Source: Devosia sp. (GTDB taxonomy: Bacteria > Pseudomonadota > Alphaproteobacteria > Rhizobiales > Devosiaceae). From it: a stretch of 64,000 nucleotides of DNA. Position 1 is the first letter of the stretch. Each line of letters starts with the position of its first letter. The stretch is taken from positions 124,001 to 188,000 of the forward strand of contig JADJPS010000006.1 of the NCBI GenBank assembly GCA_016713105.1, written 5' to 3'. A program made the translations under genes and the position numbers. The notes beneath the pieces were generated by a model. That model was not told the DNA's origin and searched no databases. It worked only from the letters and a program-made list of their open reading frames with translations. Of this stretch, positions 44,069 to 52,599 are shown piece by piece.

Positions 44069-45277
44069 ATGGTTGCCTACCAGGATTTCGTTGCCCTTTG
44101 TCAGTCGACAGACAGCGAGGACAGGGGGCGTGCCGCTCGTCTGGCGGCGAAGGCCTATCTCGGCCACCACGGTCCCGCCGATGAGCATGCCGCGCTCTAC
44201 GCTGCGCTGATCGGCTTTCTGGACGATCCGTCGGTGCGTGTTCGCGGCGCTCTGGCCTACGGGCTGCTGCATGCTCACGATGCGCCGCGACCGGTACTGC
44301 TCGCGCTGCTGCATGACAGTCCTGTTATCGCGCGGGCGGTGGTGCAGTATTCACCTGCTCTGGTTGATGCCGATCTCATGGCACTCATTCCCACCTCCGA
44401 CGAGCCGATGCGGCATGCCGTTGCGATGCGCGAACACCTCGGTCCCAGGGTGGCCGCAGCACTCATCGGCACAGGGGAGCGCTCGCTGATCCTGAAGCTG
44501 CTCGACCGCTCTGACATTGCCCTGCCGCCGGACTTGCTGACGCAGGTGGCGGCAGACGATGGCGTCCGCGACGCCGACGTCCGCGGAGCGCTGCTCGCGC
44601 GAAGCGATCTGCCACCGAAGGCCCGGCTTCTGCTGGTTGGCGCGGTGGTCGAGGCGTTACGCGCGACCCGCCTGGTATGTGGCTCGGTCTCGGCAAACCG
44701 GCTAGGGCGGCTGCTGCGCGATGCCGCCGACACTGCTTTGACCGGGATCGGCGAGCACGAGGCGGCAGCGGGCAGGGTGCCCTACGCAGCCGAGTTGGTC
44801 GATGCCGAGAGGGTGTCGACGCGCGTGATGCTGCACGCGCTGGTGCAGGGCCACGTGATGTTCTTTGCCGACTGCATCGCGGAACTCAGCGAGGTCCCGC
44901 GCGACAAGGTGTTCACGCTCCTGGAATTTGGCAGCCGGTCCGCCCTCAACGCCTTGCTGGTTCGCTGCGGCCTTGGCGAGGCTGTTCGCAACCTATTGTC
45001 GCGACTGATCTTTCATGCCCGTGCCGCCGATCTCGCGGACGATCTCGCCAGCCGCCACTTCGTCGTGACGGCTCTGACCGAGGAACTGATTGCCGAGCAC
45101 ATGGGGCAGATCCCGACCGAGCTGGAAGAGGCCTTTGCCTACCTCAGCGAGCAGAACGTCATCCTTGCCCGGCGCGCCGCAAGGGGGGTGATGAGCGCCT
45201 TTGCGGGGTCGACCCAGTCGCATCTGCCGTCTGTTGCACTCGGGCCGGAATGCCGCATGGCGCTGCCGGCGGCGTAG
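44069..45277 (+). CDS. DUF2336 protein
   Basis: 402 residues. A helical-repeat protein without signal or membrane segments: HEAT-like N-terminal half (IGFLDDPSVRVRGALAYGLL; SPVIARAVVQYSPALVD) and a C-terminal half containing LHALVQGHVMFFADCIAELS and KVFTLLEFGSRSALNALL, which is the DUF2336 signature. The family is restricted mainly to alphaproteobacteria and is of unknown biochemical role; some members are tied to cell-cycle or surface regulation. The upstream CtrA-like box fits. Confidence 0.88.
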   Translation: MVAYQDFVALCQSTDSEDRGRAARLAAKAYLGHHGPADEHAALYAALIGFLDDPSVRVRGALAYGLLHAHDAPRPVLLALLHDSPVIARAVVQYSPALVDADLMALIPTSDEPMRHAVAMREHLGPRVAAALIGTGERSLILKLLDRSDIALPPDLLTQVAADDGVRDADVRGALLARSDLPPKARLLLVGAVVEALRATRLVCGSVSANRLGRLLRDAADTALTGIGEHEAAAGRVPYAAELVDAERVSTRVMLHALVQGHVMFFADCIAELSEVPRDKVFTLLEFGSRSALNALLVRCGLGEAVRNLLSRLIFHARAADLADDLASRHFVVTALTEELIAEHMGQIPTELEEAFAYLSEQNVILARRAARGVMSAFAGSTQSHLPSVALGPECRMALPAA

Positions 45278-45302
45278 TCTGCGCTCGGCACCGCCCTGGA
45301 CG

Positions 45303-46076
45303 TCAGTAGCGGAACTGTTCGCTCAGGACGCGCTCCTCGAGGCCGGTGCCTGGATCGAAGAGCAGCGTGACGTGCCGATCCCGTGTCTCGCGAACCGTTA
45401 CCTCGAGGACCCGCTGGAACTCGACATTGTCCGCCACGGCACTGACCGGGCGCTTGTCCGGTTCGCGTGTGCGGAAGGTGACTGTCGCCCGGTTGTTCAG
45501 GATCGCGCCGCGCCACCGCCGCGGTCGAAACGGGGAAATCGGCGTAAGGGCCAGCAAAGGCGAGTCGATGGGCAGAATCGGCCCATGCGCCGACAGGTTG
45601 TAGGCGGTGGATCCGGCGGGGGTGGAGAGCAGGACACCATCGCAGATCAGTTCGTCGAGGCGGGTGTGGCCGTCGATGACGATCTCTATCTTGACTGCCT
45701 GGTAGGTCATGCGAAACAGCGACACTTCGTTGAGCGCGAGCGCTGTCCGGACGCTGCCGTCGCTGAGGTGCACCTGCATTTCAAGGGGATAGATGCGGGT
45801 TGGCTTGGCAGCCGCGACGCGACTGGGGAGATCATCGGCCGAGTATTCGTTCATCAGGAAACCGACCGACCCGAAGTTCATGCCGTAGACGGGAACTCTT
45901 CGTGTCATCGTCCTGTGCAGTGTCTGTAGCATCAGCCCGTCGCCGCCAAGTGCGACAATGACCGCGGCGTGATCGGTGCCGCTGTCGCCGTAGCGATCAC
46001 GAAGGTGCGAGGCCGCTGCATCGGCCTCCGGCGTGCCGTTCGACACGAAACTGATCGGCTCAACCGGATTGCCCAC
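45303..46076 (-). CDS. nadK: NAD kinase
   Basis: 257 residues, GTG start. Phosphorylates NAD to NADP. Diagnostic motifs: ALGGDGLMLQTLH with GGDG, NFGSVGFLMNEY, and LLSTPAGSTAYNLSAHGPIL. The N-terminus is shorter than the E. coli enzyme, as usual in alphaproteobacteria. Divergent from prfB with a 114-bp gap. Confidence 0.96.
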   Translation of the reverse strand: MGNPVEPISFVSNGTPEADAAASHLRDRYGDSGTDHAAVIVALGGDGLMLQTLHRTMTRRVPVYGMNFGSVGFLMNEYSADDLPSRVAAAKPTRIYPLEMQVHLSDGSVRTALALNEVSLFRMTYQAVKIEIVIDGHTRLDELICDGVLLSTPAGSTAYNLSAHGPILPIDSPLLALTPISPFRPRRWRGAILNNRATVTFRTREPDKRPVSAVADNVEFQRVLEVTVRETRDRHVTLLFDPGTGLEERVLSEQFRY

Positions 46077-46190
46077 GACGTGACCCCTTCACCAGGCACG
46101 CTGCCTAGCACGCGCCTTCGGGTCGGGAAAGAACGGGTTGATCGGCACGGCGTAGTCAACTACATGGGCTGCAACAGATTTGAGGAAGCA

Positions 46191-47319
46191 ATGCGCACCG
46201 AAATCGCCAAGGTAGTCGCCGAGATCGAGCAGGTCGTAAGCCTGCTGAGGAGGCATCTTTGACTGGGGTACAGCCCAGGCACGCCTAGACGACCTCAACG
46301 CCCGTACCGAGCATCCCGAGTTCTGGGCCGATCCCGAGAAAGCGCGCCCGATCATGCAGAAGCGCGACGAACTGGACGCCCAGATCGGCGCGGTTCGGCA
46401 TCTGGAGGCCTCGATCCGCGACAATTCCGAGTTGATCGAGATGGGCGAGGCAGAAGGCGATGCCGAGATCGTCAAAGAGGCGGAGCAGGCGCTGCAGGAA
46501 ACCCTTAGAGAGGCACGCTCGGCGCAGGTCGAGACACTGCTCTCCGGCGAGGCGGACGCCAATGACACCTACCTCGAGGTCCACGCCGGCGCCGGCGGCA
46601 CCGAGAGCCAGGACTGGGCCAACATGCTCCTGCGCATGTACACGCGCTGGGCCGAGAGGCGAAAATTCAAGGTTGAGACCATGGAGGTTCACGATGGGGA
46701 AGAGGCAGGGATCAAGTCTGCAACCATCAAGATAACGGGTCACAACGCCTATGGCTGGCTCAAGACCGAGAGCGGCGTGCACCGGCTCGTGCGCATTTCG
46801 CCCTACGATAGTGCCGCGCGCCGGCACACGAGCTTTTCCAGCGCGTGGGTCTATCCGGTGGTCGACGACACGATCAACATCGAGATCAACGAGAGCGACC
46901 TGAAGGTGGATACCTATCGCTCGTCCGGGGCCGGCGGCCAGCACGTCAACACCACCGACTCGGCGATCCGCATCACCCACGTGCCCACGGGAATCATCGT
47001 GGCGTGCCAGGCCGAACGCAGCCAGCACAAGAACCGCGCCACCGCCATGGCGATGCTGAAGGCCCGGCTCTACGAGCAGGAATTGCAGAAGCGCGAGGAG
47101 GCCGCAAACGCCGAGGCCGCCGCCAAGACCGACATCGGCTGGGGTCACCAGATCCGCAGCTACGTGTTGCAGCCCTACCAGATGGTGAAGGACTTGCGCA
47201 CCGGCCACGAGACATCGAACACGGGCGCCGTACTTGATGGCGACCTCGACGACTTCATGGAAGCTTCTCTCGCAGCACGAGTGACGGGCTACGCCGACAG
47301 GGTCTCGGACGCCGAGTAG
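46191..47319 (+). CDS. prfB: Peptide chain release factor 2, programmed +1 frameshift
   Basis: 375 residues once the ribosome shifts frame. RF2 reads UGA and UAA. Frame 1 from ATG 46191 (GAGG eight bases upstream) encodes 23 residues ending RRHL at CTT TGA; a +1 slip continues as DWGTAQARLDDLNARTE. The GGQ motif is at residues 248-250 (SGAGGQHVNTTDSAI). The stop-codon recognition loop reads SPYDSAARRHTSF, with Tyr where E. coli has Phe. The shift provides autoregulation: excess RF2 terminates at the internal UGA. Confidence 0.98.
46247..46263 (+). promoter_or_regulatory. prfB programmed +1 frameshift site
   Basis: A Shine-Dalgarno-like GAGGAGG (46247-46253), three bases, then the slippery CTT-TGA-C (46257-46263). 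This is the classical RF2 arrangement with the internal SD three bases before CUU. Confidence 0.97.
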
Positions 47320-47330
47320 CCCTCGCCCGG

Positions 47331-50300
47331 TTACCTGCTTCCCACCGTAGCGATGGCTGCGGCGTGGGTGATGCCGCCGCCGAAAGCCACAAGCCCCAGG
47401 CGCTCGCCCGGCTTGCGGCCCGGCAGAGCGTCGATCAGGGCCATCGGGATGGTCGATGAGCTAGTGTTGCCCATCGTCCGGATGATCGAATGGGCCGGCC
47501 GACCCGAGCGGCGGGCAATAGCGTCGATGATGCGCTGATTGGCCTGATGCGGCACCATCAGGTCGATGTCGTCCATGCTGATGCCCTCGGCGGCGCAGGC
47601 GGAGGTGAGGGTTGCCGACATCGCCCTGACAGCGTCGGCAAAGACCTCGCGCCCATTCATCTGGATATAGCCTTCGCCGGCGCGCGGAACGCTCAGCAGG
47701 TCTCCCGGCTCGGGAGCGCCGGCGATGGTAGGCTGCGCGTAGGTGAACAGCGGACTACGATCACCGTTTGCGGCCTGGATGAGAGATGCCGTCGCCGCGT
47801 CCGCAAACAACACCGCGGTGTTGAAGTCGTTCTGGTCAAGCAGCGGCGACAGCACCTCCGAGGTCAGAACCAGGACTCGTGCCAAAGGGTGATTGCTCAC
47901 ATAGTCGCGGGCCTGTGCGAGGGCATAGAGGTATCCGGAGCAGGCGGCGTTGATGTCGTAGGCGGCGAGGTTGGCGCGGCCGGAGGTGGTAACCGCATCG
48001 GCCACGCGGCAGGCGAGTGACGGCGTGACCACGTCGGGGGTCCCCGTCGCGGCGATGACGAGGTCGATGTCCCCGATCGAGAGCAGTTGTTCATCGAGGA
48101 GCCGGCGGGCAGCGGCGGTGGCCAGCGACAGCACGGTCTCGCCGGGCAGCACCCAGCGACGGCTCTCGATGCCGGTCAGCTTGACGATGTCGGCAGCGTC
48201 GCGGGTCTGCCAGTTGCCGCGCAGGTCGGAGTTGTGAATCTTGCGGCCGCCAGAAACTCCGGTGATCCCCGCCACTCCGACTGTGACAGCGGCCCTGCCG
48301 CCGACCGCCGGTGCCGCTGCGAAGCTGCGGCGCTTCAGCACCGCTTTGTCTATGCGCTCAGCGGTTACCGTCACCGGCCGCCTCAGGGCAGCAGGATCGG
48401 CCTCCACGAGGATCAGCGGCGCGCCAACAGGAACCTTCTGCCTCGGTTCGACCGGAACGGCGATAACCTTGCCCGACACGGTTGCTTGCACATCCACGGC
48501 TGCCTTGGTGGCCTCGACCACCGCGACCAGGTCGCCGACCTTGACGGTGTCCCCGGGTCTGACCAGCAGTTCGACGATCTCGACTTCGTCGTCGGCGGGG
48601 CCAGAACCGATCGCAGCGATTGCCGCCGGACCGGTCTCCGCCTGCTCGATCTCCCACTCAAGGTCGAATTCGAGCATGTCCGCTGCCGCCTCCATGATGC
48701 GACGATAGGAGGGCAGGGTCTCGATCTGGCGTTCGAACTGGAACGGCACGTGGATATCGGCGCGCGCCACACGACGCGCGGCGACCGCGGTGCCGGCCCT
48801 TTCCAGCACACTGGCGATAACCTCGGCGCCAAATCCGGCAGTCTGGTTGTCCTCGTGCACGACGAGGAGCCTCCCGGTGCGGCGGACCGAGCGCAGGACG
48901 GCATCCTCATCCCAGGGTGAGATGGAGCGCAGATCGATGACGTCGAGCGAAGCGCCAGCCTTGCCCAGCGTCTCTGCCGCCATCAGGCTCTGCGTGAGCG
49001 GATTGCCCCAGGTGACGAGCGTGAGTTCGTTGCCCTGCACAACCAGTCGCGCCCGGCCGGGCCCGACGAACTGGTCTGCAGTGTCATCGGACGTGCGCCG
49101 GTCCGAAAGGTTGAGCGCGCTCTTGGGGTACAGAAAGACCGTTGGCCGGCCGGACTCGAAGGCAGCATTGAGCAGACCGGCGGCGTCTCCGGCGCTGGAG
49201 GGCATCACTACGTCGATGCCCGGGATGTGCGCGAGAATCGACTCGAATGTCTGGGCATGGAACGGGCCGAGTCCGGCCTTGTACCCGCCACAGCTGACCA
49301 TGAGGATGACCGGGCAGCGCCAGGCGCCATTGGTGCGCCAGTGCATCGATCCCAGTTCGGAGACGATCTGGTTGAAGGCAAGCGGCAGGAAATCGGCGAA
49401 CTGAATAAAGGCAACCGGGCGCTGACCTGCGAGGGCGCGGCCGATCGAGGTCCCAACGATCGTGGACTCCGACAGGGGGGCATTGCGCACACGCCCCGGA
49501 AAGGCGGAGGAAAGCCCCCGTGTGACACCGAACACGTCGCCTTTGGGATCCTCGATATCCTGCCCCAGCAGGTGAACGTCACGACTGGCACCGAGCTGGT
49601 CGCGGAGCACGCGGTTGATGGCTTCCCGCATGGTGAGGCTAGGTGCGGCCGGGTCGCCACGATACTCACGCCGGCTCGCAAAGCCGGCCGGGTAGGGTGC
49701 CCTGGCTTCGCCGGCGGTGACCGGAGCAGGCTCGGCCCGCGCTTCGGCTGCTGCCTCCGCGACTTCTGCGATCAGGCCGGTCTCTAGCTGGGCAAGGGCG
49801 GTCTCACCCATCTGCGATTCCCGCAGCGACTGACGGATCGCGGCGAGCGGATCGCGTTGCGTGCCGGCCCTGATGTCTTCGGCAGTGCGATAGATCGACT
49901 GATCGTCGGCATTGGTGTGATCGGAGAGCCGCTCGAGCTCCATCACGATCAGGTTCGGTGCGCGCGTTGCACGGGTCTGGGTGACGGCCTCTTCGAAGAC
50001 GGCGCGCGTGGCACCAAGGTCCGAGCCGTCGACCCGCCGGATATTCAGACCCAGAAAGGTCTCTGCCGGCCCGTCGGGAAGGTCGAAGAACGTCTGACCC
50101 GGTGTGGTGGTGGAGATCGACCAGCGATTGTTCTCGACCAGGAAGACAACCGGGGCCTCGGTCCGCACGGCCTCGGCCACCGCTTCGAGGAACTCTCCCT
50201 GCTGGGTCGTACCGTCCCCGACGCAGCACAGTACCACCGGCGCATCGGGGTGGAACTTGATGGCCTGCGCATTGCCGACGGCGTGCAGGGCGTTGTTCCC

Positions 50301-50648
50301 GACCGGGCCGACCATTGAGGCAACCCGCAGTTCGCGCGCGGAGAAGTGCGCGCTCATCTGCCGGCCGGCCGAATGTGATGGTCCGGTTGCCAGCAGGCCG
50401 CGAAAAAACTCGACGACCGGCAGGCCGCGTGCTGCCAGCAGCGCCTTGTCGCGGTAGTGCAGGTGCAGCCAGTCATGCGGCCCGAGGTAATCTGCGATCA
50501 ATGCCGTGGATTCGTGTCCGGCGCCCGAGACATGGAAATGGGCCAGTCCCTGCTTGACTAGGTCCTGTTCGACCCGGTCGATTTCACGCGCGAGAAACAT
50601 CGCGCGATGCAGCCGCAGCATAGTCGGAATGTCTGAGGTCATCAGCAT
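47331..50648 (-). CDS. Fusion of 2-oxo acid dehydrogenase E1 alpha, E1 beta, lipoyl domain and ketoacyl synthase III
   Basis: 1105 residues in one unbroken frame. Residues about 5-290: E1 alpha, with the thiamine-diphosphate motif GDG (144-146) to NN (173-174). About 336-660: E1 beta transketolase-like domain (LLGQDIEDPKGDVFG; NAPLSESTIVGTSIG). About 685-750: biotinyl/lipoyl domain with the modifiable Lys715 in EATKA, the lipoyl rather than the biotin pattern. About 787-1105: ketoacyl-ACP synthase III with Cys903 (NAACSGYLYAL), His1034 (VPHQANQR) and Asn1061 (MGNTSSSTI). No E2 acyltransferase domain is present. All catalytic residues are intact. I infer that a 2-oxo acid is decarboxylated, loaded on the lipoyl arm and passed to the KAS cysteine for condensation with malonyl-ACP. 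Lone gene; no ACP nearby. Confidence 0.93.
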   Translation of the reverse strand: MLMTSDIPTMLRLHRAMFLAREIDRVEQDLVKQGLAHFHVSGAGHESTALIADYLGPHDWLHLHYRDKALLAARGLPVVEFFRGLLATGPSHSAGRQMSAHFSARELRVASMVGPVGNNALHAVGNAQAIKFHPDAPVVLCCVGDGTTQQGEFLEAVAEAVRTEAPVVFLVENNRWSISTTTPGQTFFDLPDGPAETFLGLNIRRVDGSDLGATRAVFEEAVTQTRATRAPNLIVMELERLSDHTNADDQSIYRTAEDIRAGTQRDPLAAIRQSLRESQMGETALAQLETGLIAEVAEAAAEARAEPAPVTAGEARAPYPAGFASRREYRGDPAAPSLTMREAINRVLRDQLGASRDVHLLGQDIEDPKGDVFGVTRGLSSAFPGRVRNAPLSESTIVGTSIGRALAGQRPVAFIQFADFLPLAFNQIVSELGSMHWRTNGAWRCPVILMVSCGGYKAGLGPFHAQTFESILAHIPGIDVVMPSSAGDAAGLLNAAFESGRPTVFLYPKSALNLSDRRTSDDTADQFVGPGRARLVVQGNELTLVTWGNPLTQSLMAAETLGKAGASLDVIDLRSISPWDEDAVLRSVRRTGRLLVVHEDNQTAGFGAEVIASVLERAGTAVAARRVARADIHVPFQFERQIETLPSYRRIMEAAADMLEFDLEWEIEQAETGPAAIAAIGSGPADDEVEIVELLVRPGDTVKVGDLVAVVEATKAAVDVQATVSGKVIAVPVEPRQKVPVGAPLILVEADPAALRRPVTVTAERIDKAVLKRRSFAAAPAVGGRAAVTVGVAGITGVSGGRKIHNSDLRGNWQTRDAADIVKLTGIESRRWVLPGETVLSLATAAARRLLDEQLLSIGDIDLVIAATGTPDVVTPSLACRVADAVTTSGRANLAAYDINAACSGYLYALAQARDYVSNHPLARVLVLTSEVLSPLLDQNDFNTAVLFADAATASLIQAANGDRSPLFTYAQPTIAGAPEPGDLLSVPRAGEGYIQMNGREVFADAVRAMSATLTSACAAEGISMDDIDLMVPHQANQRIIDAIARRSGRPAHSIIRTMGNTSSSTIPMALIDALPGRKPGERLGLVAFGGGITHAAAIATVGSR

Positions 50649-50759
50649 GGCCGCTGGACGCTAAACCGACGAGTGTGGAAAGGCCAGAACCAGTCCGCCA
50701 TTTCCGTTCATTGCATGGCTGATTTGCGGCATGCGTTGCCGACGTGCAATCGGATGCGG

Positions 50760-51938
50760 CTAGGTTCTTGCCCCGAGGAACTGCTGCAGCCGCTTGCCAA
50801 CCGACAGGTACTGGGCCGGGTCTACCGCAACGTCCTTGCGACGCACCTCGAAGTGCAGATGGGGGCCGGTGGATCGACCCGTCGAACCGACCTTGGCGAT
50901 CGGCGTGCCAGTGTTGACGATCTGGCCCTCCTTGACCAGGAACGCCGACAGATGACCGTAACGCGTGGTCAGGTTCGGCCCGTGCGTGACCTCCACGAGA
51001 TTGCCGTAGCCGGAGCGTTGTCCCACAAAGGTCACCTTGCCGTAGCCGGCGCTCAGTACGGTGGTCCCCTTCGGCGCGGGAAAATCGATACCGGAATGGA
51101 AGGCTCGCCCGCCGGTGAAGGGGTCCTTGCGGTTGCCGAAGGTCGAACTCGTGCGGATCAGCCCACCCATCGGCTTGTGGATGGGCGCGATGTCGATCGC
51201 AGTCCTCGCCGCCTTCAGACGGGCGAGTGCCAGGAAGACCTCGTTGGCGTCATCGACGATGCTGTCGCCGCCGGGGTCTCCGGTAGCTGGCAGCATGGGA
51301 CCGCCAATGCCGTCCTCCAGGCCCTCGGGCAGTCTGGGCCTGATCCCGAGGTCGGCCAGCGAGTCCACGATTGTAGCGGTCGCCGATGTCGCAGAGCCGG
51401 CCAGCGCCGCCAGTGCCAGTCGGCTGTCCGTCATCATGCGGGAGACCGACACGGCCACTTCGCCAAGGTCGGTGTGACCGATCGGGGCTGCTGGCAATTC
51501 AGAGTCGGTGTGGGTCAGGGCCGCGGTTTCGATGCCGAGTTCGGCCGCCTTGTCGGCCAGCTGTTTCACCAACTGGTGCTGTTCGAGGAGCAGTTCCTGC
51601 TGCTGGGTCAGTTCCTGCAGTTGCAGATTGATGTCCCCGGCCTGGGCAAACTGTCGGGAATGCAGCCGGTCCACCTCCACCCTGAGTTGCGCGATTCGGT
51701 CCTCGTAGGCGGAAACCACCGTGTCGTTCTGACCGCCAAGCAGTGCCGTGATATCCGGCGCCATCAACAAGGCGACCAGTGTAAGCAGGTTGGTGGCGAC
51801 CAGCGCCGTGAACACGCCATAGAACAGCGCGGGGCGGATACCATGTCCGGTCGAAATGCCCGGGCGCGACATGGCGGCGGGCCGGCTGAACACCTTGGGC
51901 GCTGGCTTCTGACCACGCAGGGTTGCACGCAACAGCAC
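50760..51938 (-). CDS. M23-family (LytM) metallopeptidase, membrane-anchored
   Basis: 392 residues. One membrane segment (about 38-60), a coiled coil (about 75-135, Gln/Leu-rich) and a C-terminal M23 peptidase domain (about 265-380): HSGIDFPAPKGTTVLSAG with the first His and Asp, YGHLSAFLVKEGQ, and STGPHLHFEVR with the second metal-binding HxH. It should cut peptidoglycan cross-links in the periplasm, or activate amidases if the site is inactive, though the metal ligands look intact. Upstream of the E1-KAS fusion on the same strand, 111 bp away. Confidence 0.93.
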   Translation of the reverse strand: MLLRATLRGQKPAPKVFSRPAAMSRPGISTGHGIRPALFYGVFTALVATNLLTLVALLMAPDITALLGGQNDTVVSAYEDRIAQLRVEVDRLHSRQFAQAGDINLQLQELTQQQELLLEQHQLVKQLADKAAELGIETAALTHTDSELPAAPIGHTDLGEVAVSVSRMMTDSRLALAALAGSATSATATIVDSLADLGIRPRLPEGLEDGIGGPMLPATGDPGGDSIVDDANEVFLALARLKAARTAIDIAPIHKPMGGLIRTSSTFGNRKDPFTGGRAFHSGIDFPAPKGTTVLSAGYGKVTFVGQRSGYGNLVEVTHGPNLTTRYGHLSAFLVKEGQIVNTGTPIAKVGSTGRSTGPHLHFEVRRKDVAVDPAQYLSVGKRLQQFLGART

Positions 51939-52014
51939 TACTCCCGGAACTACCGAACTCCGGGCAATGATGATCCGTTAAGGTTAACAAGCGGCAAAAT
52001 GCGCGACAGCGTAC

Positions 52015-52497
52015 TCAGGCCGGACGTTTCAGCAGGGCGCGGGCCGCGTCCAGGCGCTTTTGTGCATGCCCCTTGATACGCGTCGCGTGAATCACCTCTG
52101 AGACCCTGCCGTCCGGATCGATCAGCACAGTGGCCCTTCTGACGCCCATGAATTCCACGCCGAACATCTTCTTCAGCTGCCACAGCCCGTAGGCCTCGAT
52201 CACCCGGTGATCCGGATCGGATGCAAGCACGGCGCAGAGTGCGTATTTCTCCCGGAAGGCACAATGGGCGGACACGGAGTCGGGCGATACGCCCAAGACC
52301 CGAACGCCGAGCCCCTCGAATTGCGGGATCAACGCGGTGAACTCGATGTTCTCGAGCGTGCACCCCTCGGTGTCGTCCTGCGGGTAGAAGAACAGCACGA
52401 CCGGATGCCCCCGATTGTCACTGAGGCGGAAGACCCGAGACCGATCGGTCATCAGTTCGAAGTCCGGGGCAGGACTGCCGGTGGGGATTGCGGGCAT
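52015..52497 (-). CDS. Peroxiredoxin, Bcp type
   Basis: 160 residues. Thioredoxin-fold peroxidase. The peroxidatic Cys is in FFYPQDDTEGCTLENIEFTA, close to the Bcp consensus but without the second nearby Cys that serves as resolving residue in some Bcp proteins; a later Cys (SAHCAFREKYALCAV) could serve. The start ATG at 52497 has GGAG six bases upstream. Reduces hydroperoxides in the cytoplasm. Divergent from the AsmA-like gene. Confidence 0.93.
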   Translation of the reverse strand: MPAIPTGSPAPDFELMTDRSRVFRLSDNRGHPVVLFFYPQDDTEGCTLENIEFTALIPQFEGLGVRVLGVSPDSVSAHCAFREKYALCAVLASDPDHRVIEAYGLWQLKKMFGVEFMGVRRATVLIDPDGRVSEVIHATRIKGHAQKRLDAARALLKRPA

Positions 52498-52599
52498 GGC
52501 CATCTCCAGTTGGGGCCGAAATTCTGCGGGTGTCGGTGCCACATTGCAGCCGGTATCATCGGGCAGGTGAACCGCCGCTCCGGATGATTCTAGATTAGG

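Noticed and set aside
46795..46836. RF2 recognition loop SPY instead of SPF as a sign of altered stop-codon use
   Set aside because: I recall this Tyr as common in alphaproteobacterial RF2; a single conservative change does not support a new code.
51968..51977. TTAAGGTTAA before the M23 peptidase gene as a CtrA site
   Set aside because: Only two bases separate the TTAA blocks.
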